Assembly (NCBI GenBank): GCA_003415625.1
Contig: PYIU01000009.1
Span: forward strand, 1,798,001 to 1,862,000
Length of the DNA: 64,000 nucleotides
From: Aquanectria penicillioides
Lineage: Eukaryota; Ascomycota; Sordariomycetes; Hypocreales; Nectriaceae
Reading direction: 5' to 3'
A program made the position numbers and the translations under genes. The notes under the pieces were generated by a model. It was not told the origin of the DNA, did no database searches, and saw only the letters and a list, made by a program, of their open reading frames with translations. Of the stretch, positions 36,591-48,323 are shown piece by piece. Numbering within the stretch: the first letter of the stretch is position 1; every line of letters begins with the position of its first letter.

Positions 36591-38274
36591 ATGACGTCTC
36601 TGGGCCCGTCTTTGAAAGACCTCTCAGTAACGGAGCTACTAAGAATCCCGCATAATCGGCAAAATCTACCCAAACAACTGTTCATCAACAACGAGGTATG
36701 AAACTAGACCCCGTTTGAATATAGACTATTTTGCTAATGTCAAATGATATAGTATGTGGACTCGAATTCCGAGAAGAAACTCGAGGTACACAATCCAAAG
36801 GACGATAGCGTGGTAGCAGACGACGTAGCACTTGCTGGGGAAGAAGATGTTGACAGGGCCGTCGCGGCGGCTGCTGAAGCCTTCAAAACTTGGCGCAGTA
36901 CTTCTGCTAAGACCCGGCGGGACTGTATGCTTAAACTAGCTGATTTGATTGAGGCTAATGGGCATGCTCTGGCCGAACTCACAAGAATTACCCTGGGTGC
37001 TCCTTTTGGAGCATTTGGGTCTTTTGAGATCAATCTAGCCTGCGAGGGCTTCCGTTACTTTGCCGGTTATTGTGATAAGTTTTCAGGGGAAACATTTCCT
37101 GCTGACGACGGCTTTCTTAAAATTGTAAGAAATGAGCCACTGGGTGTAACATGTGGAATCGTACCGTGGAACGGCCCACTAGGGAATATTGGTGAGTTAC
37201 ATGAACTGTTCAACTATCTTTAGAAGGCAGATTAACGACTCTCAGGCATGAAGGCTGGTCCAGCCCTCGCAACAGGGAATACCTTTATTCTCAAGCCTTC
37301 GGAGAAGACCCCATTCGCAGCCTTGTCGCTAGGGACTCTAATCAAGGAGGCAGGTTTCCCGCCAGGGGTCTTCCAGGTGTTGTCGGGAGACGGGAGTACG
37401 GGAGAGCTTCTTGCTAGCCACATGAAGGTCAACAAAGTCAGCTTCACTGGATCCACAACGACTGGTCGCAAAATACAAGAGATGTCAGCCCGGACCAATC
37501 TCAAAAGGGTAACTCTGGAATTGGGGGGGAAAAGTCCAGCTGTGGTTTTTAACGATTGCGACTTCGAGAATGCTGTGGCATGGTGCGCGAATGCTATCAC
37601 GGCCAACTCAGGCCAAGTTTGCTTTGCTGCAAGCAGGGTTTATGTGCAAGAGGATATTTACGATAGGTTTGTTGCAGCGTACAAAGCTGCGATGGAAGCG
37701 AAGGCCGGTGGAGCTGGGAACCCGGATCATGCAGCGACGACATTTGGTCCTCTTGTAGACAGGGCTCAATACGAAAGGGTCAAAGGGTTTATTGAAAGAG
37801 GCAGAAGTCAAGGGAACTTGATCACAGGCGGCGAGCGCATTGGTGACGAGGTCAAGATTTTACATTTCCGTCCAGTGTGTGTGTTCCGGATCACTAACAA
37901 TTTACTAGGGATTTTTTGTTCAACCGACAATATTCGAAGGGGTGGCTGAAGACGCCGAAATTTGCCGAAATGAGATTTTTGGCCCCGTTGCCGTTTTAAA
38001 TAAGTTCAAAACTGAGGAAGAGATTATCGCGAAAGCCAATGATAGCGAATTTGGACTTATGGCTGGAGTATTTACCCAAGATATAAATAAGGCTCTTCGA
38101 GTGGCCTCAGACTTTGAGGCAGGGATGGTTGGTGTGAATTGTATATCTTTATGCTTTCTAACTACACCCTTTGGCGGGTTCAAAAGCTCTGGAATTGGAA
38201 GAGAGAATGGGGTTGAAGCAATGCGGGCATATACTGAACGGAAAACAATTATGGTAAATATGGCAAAGCTTTAA
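36591..38274 (+). CDS. Aldehyde dehydrogenase
   Basis: NAD(P)-dependent oxidation of an aldehyde to a carboxylic acid. Exons 36591-36695, 36753-37191, 37246-37850 and 37909-38274 join to 1515 nt (504 aa), the normal ALDH length. Visible motifs: the oxyanion region PWNGPLGN, GNTFILKPSEKTP, FTGSTTTG coenzyme loop, catalytic Glu273 in LELGGKSP, catalytic Cys307 in NSGQVCFAASR, EIFGPV and TPFGGFKSSGIGREN. The C-terminus MAKL ends in AKL, a weak PTS1-like tripeptide. It pairs with the divergent alcohol dehydrogenase and could supply the acid for the CoA ligase. The stop codon lies within a few bases of the AT-rich compartment, so its 3' UTR is in mutated DNA. Confidence 0.93.
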
Positions 38275-38336
38275 AGGTAGTAATATAGAGAGTTTTACTA
38301 AGATTGTTTTAAGAGTGTTTTAATTTATACTATATA

Positions 38337-38408
38337 GAAGGAGATATATAAATCGCTTGCAGTAAGCTGCATTTTTACTGTATATAAAAAAAGCTCTTTA
38401 AAGAATGT
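38337..38408 (+). repeat. Direct repeat copy 1, about 72 bp
   Basis: Shares GGAGAT-TATAAATCGCTTGCAG, AAGCTGC and AGCTCTTTAAAGAA in the same order and orientation with 44341-44412. The copies are about 6 kb apart. Confidence 0.6.
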
Positions 38409-38729
38409 AATTAATAAAAGTAAAATATTAATAGAATATATATATATAAGCTTTATAATACTATTATAACAATAGTGCAGTAGCGTTTAACCAATATACT
38501 ATATAGAAATATATAACTGTTAAATTGAAGGCATATTAGAATATTAGGCCTTTAGCGAGTTATATAAGAAATAAAGGGCTATTAGGACTAACTTAAAGAA
38601 GGCTTGCTAAGCCTTCAGCCGGCTAGCCTATATTAAAAAGAAAAGAAAAGTTAAATCTCCTTAACCTTAAAGGGCAAAAGCTAAAGTAAATAAATATATA
38701 ATATATATATATATATTTAAGGTTATTAA

Positions 38730-39460
38730 ATAGTTATATATATATATATTTTTGCCCTTAGACTTACAACTGCTTGCAGCTATTCTAAACTACCCTTAAA
38801 ACATCTAAAACTACAATTAATTAATTCCTTATATTAGATTACCCCTAAATATAATAGTATATTAAGAGCATAATACTAATATTATAGGCCTTCTAATAGT
38901 AATTAATTTAAGGAAATATAATATAGAAAATAGCTAATATAACTCCCTTTTTACTATTAGTTAATTTAATAGTATACTTAAAGTAAATAAAGTAATAAAA
39001 GCTAGTAAAAGCCTTATAATTAATAAAGATAAAGAAGTTTATAAAGCTATTATTAAAATTATTTTATTTTACTTTTTTAAAGCTATTTAAAAGGTATTTT
39101 AAATTTATATTAATATATAAAAAGTATACTTTTATTTTTTCTTTAAGGCTAATATAATATTTAAAAAGAGATTTATTAATAGAATTATTGCTATTATAAT
39201 ATTTATTATTATTATAGTAATAATAGCTATTTTAGCTAATTTAAGCTTTTTTTCTTTTTAATTAATAAAATAGTTTTATATATTAATCCTTTTATATAGC
39301 TTTAGCCTTATAAATATTAAAACTAATAAATATATAATATATAGCTATATTAAATATAAAGTTATAATTTATATTAAAGATATTTTTAAAAATATTAAAA
39401 ACTATACTTTAATAAAGATTATATAAATAGTAAATTAAACTTATAATAACTTTTATATAT
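38730..39460 (+). repeat. Long inverted repeat, left arm (about 730 bp)
   Basis: Reverse-complement similarity to 41860-42600, clearest around GCCCTTAGACTT-CAACTGCTTGC and in the blocks AATTAATAAAGATAAAGAAG and AAATATTAAAAACTATA. Arms differ mainly by transitions. Together the arms span about 3.9 kb and may be the ends of one transposon or an inverted duplication. Confidence 0.65.
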
Positions 39461-39925
39461 TATTTATTAATACTCTATAGATCTATAAAGTAAATAGTGC
39501 TTTTATACTATATAAATAAAGAAAAAAACTATATTAATAGAATAAAAACCTTTATTTAATATAATATTAGACTTAATGCAGGTCCCCTATAGAGAAGCAT
39601 TAAATTAAAAGTTAATTTAATACTATTATTAAGATATTCTATTTACTTAATTATAGGGTTAGTAAATAAGGTAAAAGTAAGGCTTATAATAGGCCTAAAT
39701 TGCCTATACTATAGGCCTATTATAAGGAGTAAGGCACTATTTTAGCGCTATTAGCTAGCAGCTAGCTAGCTGCTAGCTATTTAAGTGCTATTATTGTTAT
39801 TTTTTAATTTTTATAAGTATATTTAATTCCTTTTCTTTTCTTTTTTCTTTATATACCTTTATAAAAGCTTTCTATTGCCTTTAAGTATATGCTTTACTAA
39901 TATATTATTTATATAGAATACTTAA
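39456..39925 (+). repeat. Dispersed repeat copy 1, about 465 bp
   Basis: Nearly collinear with 58100-58570 in the same orientation, from TATTAATACTCTATAG through CAAAGGCAATAG-like T-rich ends to ATACTTAATTTAT. It contains a perfect 28-bp palindrome at 39752-39779. It may be an LTR or the terminal region of a Helitron-type element. Confidence 0.6.
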
Positions 39926-39990
39926 TTTATATAAATATTAATTATTATTTTTATTGCTATTTTATGCTAATTATATATAGCTAAAAATAA

Positions 39991-40145
<155 letters not shown>

Positions 40146-41859
40146 TAGTATATACTTAATATAGCTATAAGCAGTATTTCTATTAATATTAATAAATACT
40201 AAAATGCTAAGCTAGCTGCTTTAAGGTAGGGGGTATTGCATTAACCCTAAGGGTAGTATAAAATTTGCTTTATTTTATATATATTATATAAATAGCAAAA
40301 AATAAAGAAAATAGTTTATACTAAAATTAGGCTAATATAGAATTCTTTTTTATTTTAAATATAAAAAACTAATTGCTAATAAATATTAAAGCTAGCAGCT
40401 ATATAGCTTATATTTATATATATAAGCTATATAAGCTATTGCTATATTTAATAGAGGCTAATACCTATATATTAATAGTTACTTTATAAAAAGAAATAGC
40501 TATAATAAGTATAGTTTAGTTTAGTTTTACTATAAATTTATTATTAATATAAGGAGTTATTAAGGCTATATTTAGCTATTATATTTCTATTAAAAAGGTT
40601 AAACTATATAAAGTAGTTTTACTATAGCAGTTTTAAATTAAATAGTATAGATTAAAGTCTTTAACTATAATTATTTAAGGGGCTAAAGTAAGGCTAACTA
40701 AAGCATATATTACTCTTAAGTTTCTTTTGCCTTCTAAAGGATTATATACTATAATTATTTTTATATAATAGTACTTAAAATTAATATTAGCTTAATCTTT
40801 TTTAACTTAATAGATTTAAGTTTTTAATCTATATTATTTTTATATATAAAGAGCTATATAGCTTAAGTAATAAATTATAATATAGTTTAATCTTTTAGGG
40901 TTTACTAAAGCATTAATTCTTTAATTTTTAGCTAATTCTAAAAGTATAATTATATTATATTTATTATAAATATATAGTATTTAATAGATTAATTTAAGGC
41001 AATAGTATATATTTTAAAATAGAATTTATATTAATTAAATATAAATAGAAAGGTTAATTTAATAGATAGTAGTAATAAAGTATAGGCACTAAAAGAAAGA
41101 AAAGCATTAAATAAAGTATAGTATTATTTATTTATAGAGCCTAAAGGTTAGTTAACTCTTTTAATAAAAAAAGAAGCTATAAAAAGAGAGTTTTTAAAGA
41201 AGCTATTTTATTATATATAAAGAATATTTTATTATCTTAAAGTATATTTTTTATATTTTATTAATTATTTATAATATTCTTTTTTTATATAAATTTAATA
41301 CTTTTTTACTATAAAATAAATATAGCTTTAAATTAAATAGTCTTTATAATATAAAGTATAGTAATAAAGAATTTTTTCTTTTTTAATAAAGCAATTATTA
41401 TATATTAAGCTACTATATTAGCTATAGATTAAAGTAAATTAATAGTTTCTTATAATATAGCTATACTTATAGTATTAAAAGCATTAAGTAAATTTTAGTC
41501 CTTTATTAAAGGGTTTATAATTATAAAGTTTAATATTAAAAAATAGCCTATTATTATATAGGCTATTAGCTTTTTTAATTAATAAAATATAAAGAATTAA
41601 ATTTATTTTTATTATAATGCTATTTTAGGCTTAAATAAGCTTTACTTTATTAACTCTTAAAGTATTAGTATTATTAATAGTTTTAATAAGTTTATTTATA
41701 TTATTAAAAATAAATTTAATTTAAATTTTTTTTATTAAAATAGTAAAAATTAAAAAAGCTAAAAAAGTATTATTTTTAAATATAATAGCTATTTATTTTT
41801 TTTATAAAAGGCTTTAGTTTATTTTAAAATAAAAAAAATAAAAATTATATTTTTATTAA

Positions 41860-42600
41860 AAAGGCAATATACTATAACTATATAAAAGTTACTATAAGCT
41901 TAATTTATTATTTATATAGTTTCTATTAAAATATAGTTTTTAATATTTTTAAAGGCATTTTTAATATAAATAGTAACTTTATACTTAATATAGCTATATA
42001 TTATATATTTATTAGTTTTAATATTTATAGATATAAGGCTATATAAAAGAATTAATATATAAAACTATTATATTAATTAAAAAAAAAACCCTAAATTAAT
42101 TAAAATAGCTATTATTACTATAATAATAGCAATTATTATAGTAATAATAATTTTATTAATAAGTCTCTTTTTAAGAATTATATTAGTCTTAAAGGAAAAG
42201 CAAAAGTATATTTTATATATATTAATATAGATTTAAAATATCTTTTAAATTGCTTTAAGGAAATAAAATAAAACAATTTTAATAATAGCTTTATAGACTT
42301 CTTTATCTTTATTAATTATAAGGATTTTATTATCTTTTATTGCTTTATTTATTTTAAGTATATTATTATATTAGCTAATAGTAAAAAAGGGATTATATTA
42401 GCTATTTTTAATGCTATATCTTTTTAAATTAATAACTATTAAAAGGGCTATAGTATTAGCGCTATATTTTTAATGCACTATTGTATTTAGGGGTAGCCTG
42501 GCATAAAGAATTGATTGATTATAGATTTAAATGTTTTAAAGGTAGTTTAGGATAGCTGCAAGCAGTTGCAAGTCTAAGGGCAGAGTTAGTTGTTATATAA
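41860..42600 (-). repeat. Long inverted repeat, right arm (about 730 bp)
   Basis: Partner of 38730-39460. The outer part (42480-42590) keeps more C and G than the left arm, for example GGGGTAGCCTGGCATAAAG versus a more T/A-converted left arm. Confidence 0.65.
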
Positions 42601-44340
42601 AGTAATAACTATTAAATATATTAATATTAATATAATTTTAAGTCTTTATATAAATATAATATAATAAAGTAAATAGCTTAAAATTCTTAATAATATAGAT
42701 TTATTTTTTAAGTATTATTATTATTATAAACTTCTTTTATAGTATATATACTTTATTATAGTTCTATTTATATAGATTTTTATTTTAGTTTTATAAAAAC
42801 TTATTGCTATTTAATAAAAATATTTTATTTATAATTAGCCTAAATTAATAAAAGTTATTATAAAATAAAATAATAAAAATGTTTTTAAAGCTTTTATTAA
42901 AGCATTTAATTAAATAATAAAGCTTATTATTAATCTTTAATAATATATTAGCCTTAAGTATATTAATTTTATTAATAATAAGCATTTATTTATTCCTTTA
43001 TAATGCCTATATAGATTTACTTACCATTTACTATTAGTTAATTAACTCTTTGCCTATTATATTATAGTTTTATTATAATAATAATAAAGACCTATTAATA
43101 ATAAGGCTATAAGCTAAATAAATAATAATACTATTAATATTTATTATTACTATATTTAATATAGTAATTATTTATAGTTAATATAGTATACTTTATTTAA
43201 TAAAAAGCTTTATTATTGCCTTAATTATTTAAAACTTATTTATATTACCTTTATTATTAATAAACTAATATAATTACTAAAAGTATTTATTCCTTTTAAT
43301 ATTAAAACTACTAATAATATTGCTATTACTTTCTATATGCTAAATATATTAATAGATTAATAAAAAGGTAATAGCTTATTGCTTATTAAATATAAACTAT
43401 AAAGTAATATCTATCCTAAAGGTTATAACTATAAATATAAATGGCTATTTAACTATAATTATAAAACTATATAATAATAATAATATTACTTTCTTTATTG
43501 CTTTTATTATTATTTTAATGCCTTTTTTTTCTTTTTCTTTTTCTTTTTTTTTCTTTATTATTTACCTTTTATATACCTTAAATTTAATGCTCTATTGCTT
43601 TTAATAGCCTTAATTGCTAAGCCTTAATAGCTATAATTTTACTTAAATTAAGCACTTAAGTTTAGCTACTATTAGTATTGCTATTTTCTATAAATATTAA
43701 ATCTTTTTCTCTTTCTTTCCCTTATTGCCTTTTGCCTTCCTTTAAATTTTTACTTTTCTTTTCCCTTTTTATTATGCCTTAAAGCCTTATAAAATTATAA
43801 AGCATTAAAGCTAGCTCCTTTAATCCTACTATAATTTAATTGCTATTAATTACTATTTAAATAATATTAATAAAATATATAATTTAGCTAAAGTTATTAT
43901 TTTAAAATCTATTAGTATTATTATTATTATTACTATTATTTTTATTATAATAGTTTTTATTTCCTTTATATAATTTAGTATTATTTATAGCTATTTTAAT
44001 ATTCTTTAATATAAATGCTTATTACTATATATTCTTTTAAGTATTTTAAGCTAATTGCTTTAATAATTAAATATTATTTATAAAAAAGAAGATTTATTTT
44101 AATATATTTTATTTCTATTTATTTTAAATAGTAATTATATTTATATTATTTAATAATAATTTAAATATAAAGTAATACTATAATATAAAGAGGCTAAAGT
44201 ACTAAACTATTACTTTAGAAAGTTCCTTAAATATTAATATTAATTAATTAAGCTTTAAAAATAAAGGTATTATATAATAACCTTTCCTTTATAGTATATT
44301 AAGTATAATAGAATATATTTTAGCTTACCTTTAGTAATAC

Positions 44341-44412
44341 AGGAGGAGATGTATAAATCGCTTGCAGCAAGCTGCCGGCTTTTTATACGTTTCTATAGCT
44401 CTTTAAAGAACT
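44341..44412 (+). repeat. Direct repeat copy 2, about 72 bp
   Basis: Less mutated copy of 38337-38408, containing CTTGCAGCAAGCTGCCGGC. Its AGCTCTTTAAAGAACTTG tail also occurs inverted at about 46925-46945. Confidence 0.6.
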
Positions 44413-44440
44413 TGCTTTAAAGGGATTTAAAATGGATTTA

Positions 44441-44575
44441 AAAGAGGGATTAAATTTAAAAGAAAAAATAAATTTAAAAGAAAGAATAGATTTAATAAAA
44501 GAAATAGATTTAAAAGAAAGAATAGATTTAATAGATTTAATAAATTTAATAAATATAATAGATTTAATTTTAAAT
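44441..44575. repeat. Degenerate tandem repeat (GAATAGATTTAA-like unit)
   Basis: Successive imperfect copies of a purine-rich unit resembling AAAAGAAAGAATAGATTT. Simple-sequence DNA. Confidence 0.6.
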
Positions 44576-45949
44576 TTTTAATTTAAAAATCTTTAATACT
44601 TTATATTTTATTATAGTATTAATATTTAAATTAATATATATAAAAATAGCTTAATAAATATATATATATATATATAATAAATTAAGTATTTATTATATAT
44701 TTAAATAAATCTTAAAGGAATATTTATATATATATATATATATATTAAAATAATAAAAGTATTTTAAAAATACTATTATATATAACTTAAAAAGTAATTA
44801 TTTAAATTTTAAGATTTAATAAATTATATAAAGATTTATAAAAACTTTATATTATTTAAAATATTAATTTTATTATAAATTATTATTCTTTTTTAATTAA
44901 ATAAAAATGTAATTAAATATTAATTTAAAAAATCTATATTAAGTTTATTATAATATTAAAGAGTTTTTATATAAATATTATTATATTTTTATTTATATAG
45001 TATAAGAATATTATTTGTTTTTTAAGTATATAAAATATTAATAAATATATATATTATACTATTTATTATTATATAATAATTATAGCTTTTATAATTTAAA
45101 TAAAGTAATAATAAACTTTAAAATATATATATAGAATAAATATAATATTTATATATATTAAAAAGTTATTATTTATAATTATATATATATATTTAAATAT
45201 ATTAAAGTATTTCAATATATATTTTATAATATATATATATATATACTATAAATAAAATAAATATAGATTTTAATTAATAAATATATTAATTAAATAGTAT
45301 TATTTATATAATACTATATTAAATATATAAATATATAATAGACTTTTAAGTTTTTAATTAAATATATAGTATTTAAGTATATTTTATTATAAAATAGAAA
45401 TATATATATAATAGATATATATATAAAATAAAAATATATATAAAATAGATATATATATAAAATTAAAATATATATAAATATATATATATATACAATAAAG
45501 ATATATATAAAATATATATATATACAATAAAGATATATATAAAATATATATATATATTAAAATAAATAAATAAATTTTAAAAGATTATATATATATTACT
45601 TTTTATATTTTTAATAGTATATATAAAATCCTTTATATATAGCTATTTATATAATATAATACCTAATATAAGCCTTATATTATATATTATAATATATAGA
45701 ATTAAATAGACTATATATTAAATACTATAATAGAAAATTCAATATTATATAAATAGTATTATAAAATACAATATATATTAAAAAAGTTTAATAAAATGAA
45801 TAAATTATATAAAGTATTTAAATTAAATAATAAATATATTAAATAAATAATAATATACTAAAGGATTTTAATTTCTCCCCCCCCCCCTTTAAAAATAGTT
45901 TTATTAATATATATATATATATATATTTAATATCTTTACTTTAAATAAT

Positions 45950-46570
45950 AAAATAGTAAAATAGTAAAATAGTAAAATAGTAAAAAAATAAATATAATAG
46001 CTAATATAATAGCTAATATAATAGCATTAAATATAGCAAATAAAATAGCTAATAAAATAATAAGTAAAATAGCTAATAAAATAGCTAAAAATACAATAAA
46101 TAAAATAGTAAATAAAATAGCTAATAAAATAGCTAATATAATAGCTAAAAATACAATAAATAAAATAGCATTAAATATAGCTAATAAAGTAGCTAATAAA
46201 ATAGCTAATAAAATAGCTAATATAATAGATAGTAAAATAGCTAATATAGTAGCTAAAAATACAATAAATAAAATAGCATTAAATATAGCTAATAAAGTAG
46301 CTAATAAAATAGCAAGTAAAATAGCTAATAAAATAGCTAATAAAATAGCTAATAAAACAGCTAATAAAGAAGCTAATAAAATAGCTAATATATAGCTAAA
46401 AATACAATAAATAAAACAGTAAATAAAATAGCTAATAAAATAGCTAATAATATAGCTAGTAAAATAGCTAATAAAAAAGCTAAAAATACAATAAATAAAA
46501 TAGCATTAAATATAGCTAATAAAAGAGCTAATAAAATAGCTAATAAAATAATTAATAAAAAGATTAAATA
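45950..46570. repeat. Minisatellite of AAAATAGCTAAT-type 12-bp units
   Basis: Dozens of variants of AATAGCTAATAA, with interspersed AAATACAATAAAT blocks recurring at intervals as a higher-order pattern. ACA trinucleotides survive in several copies, so at least part of the array grew after the surrounding DNA was mutated. Confidence 0.85.
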
Positions 46571-46629
46571 TAAAAAAAACCTTAAAATAGCTTAAAAATA
46601 ATAATAAAGAAAATTACTAAAAAAAAGCA

Positions 46630-46925
46630 AAAAGGACCCACTTTTTAGGTTACATAAAGTCATGTTTAGGTTACACAAAGTCACATGAAAATCATATAAT
46701 ATTCACGCTTTTTATCACATAATATTCACATAACTTACATACAATTTTTCATCCCTAGCCCACAACCCCAGCCCACAACCACCCAACCGACCGACCGACC
46801 GACCGACCGACCAACCGCAGCCTCACAATAACGCATGCACACACACACACACGCGCACAAAGGGGGAGGGGGAGGGGGGGGGGGGTGAGTAGGGTAGTTG
46901 GAGCCGGCGCTAAATAGGTCTCTTT
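46630..46925. other. Unmutated island with CCGA, CA and G-run tracts
   Basis: About 290 bp rich in CpA and GC inside AT-rich DNA. It holds two tandem TTTAGGTTACA-AAAGTCA units, two ATAATATTCAC units, (CCGA)n at 46787-46812, a (CA)n run near 46838-46852 and G runs at 46861-46886 able to form a quadruplex. No convincing coding frame. Confidence 0.75.
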
Positions 46926-48307
46926 TAGAACAAGTTCTTTAAAGAGCATAAGAACTATATCTATTTATTTAAAAAAAGGCATTTAGGCTTTAAAGAAATG
47001 CTAGAGTCTTTAGCGCTATAGTATAACTTTTTGCATTAAATATAAATAAAGGTAATATAATTATATAGGGTAATGGCCTTACTAAACGCAAGCGTTAGAC
47101 TCCGCGCTAGGGCAGCCTTAAGGAATAAGGGTTAGGCGCAGGATAGAATAAAGGCAGAATATATAATAAAAGAAAGGAAGTATTATTAAGCATTAATAAA
47201 TAAAGGAAAGAGATTAAATTAATTAATTAAATAACTAAAATAAATAACTAAAAAAATAAAGAAGTATAATAATAATTAGTATTTAATATAATTTAAATAA
47301 TATATTTTAATTTAATAGTAAATTTATTTATTTTATAATGCCTTAGGTTTTTATTTAGTAATAAAAAGTTTTATTTTTATAGCTTAATATTATTATACTA
47401 TTAAGTATATATTAGGTTTACTTTATTTATATTTAGATTAGGCATTATAAAGAAGCTTTTAGTTAATATCTCTATTATAGTAAAGTTTAATTGCCTTAGC
47501 CTTTTAAAAGGGGTCTATTTTAATGCTATTAATAGTAGCCTTTTTATAAATAAGGCTAGCAATAAAAATGCTAAAGGCATTAATAGTAGTTATAATACTG
47601 CTATTAGGTTTATTAGTATTATTAATAGGGCTATATTTATTATATTAATAAGGTTAATTAGTATTGTAGCTATAATTAAGATTAGTTTATTTAGTCCTTT
47701 AGCCTTTTGCTTAAAAGGCAATAAAAACTTTACTATTATCTTAAAGTAAATAGTAAGGACTTTCTTTAGTATCTTTTTTATTATTATAGGGCTATTAATA
47801 GCCCTTATAGTAAATATAGTAGACCTATTTAATAAGAATTAATTGCTTAATATAATAATAAAGATATAATCTTTTTTATTTATTAGTAGGTTTACTATAA
47901 GGTTATAGTTAAGTAATTTAATAATTTTATTAATGCAGTAATATATAGTGCTTAATCTAAAGTATATATCTTTTATATTTATTATTAATTTATAGAGGTA
48001 TTAATATAGGTTAATAATAATTAAAAGGAGTATAAAGACTTAAAAGGGGTATTAATTAAGCCTTAATTCTTTTTTTAGCGATTTTAGCTAAATGTATAAG
48101 GCTAGTTAAATAAAGCTATAGCATTTTAGTTAAATATTAGAAAATTTATTGCTAAGCTTTTCTTTTAGTAAAAGGTTTTAGCTTAAGCTAATAATAGATT
48201 TAATAAAGCTTATATTAAAGTTTATTATAAAGAAGTTAAATTAAAAGGCAATTATTTTAGCTAAAATACTATATTTTATATTATTATTAGGGACTTAAGG
48301 GAAGTAT

Positions 48308-48323
48308 AGAGGGGGAGGGGGGG
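48308..48323. repeat. G-run tract in AT-rich DNA
   Basis: GGGGGAGGGGGGGGC at a single spot; similar homopolymer runs occur at 45877-45887 (C11) and 46861-46886. Confidence 0.7.

Noticed and set aside
46755..46949. 64-codon minus frame with repeated Arg-Ser-Val-Gly
   Set aside because: It is only a translation of the (CCGA)n and CA microsatellites.
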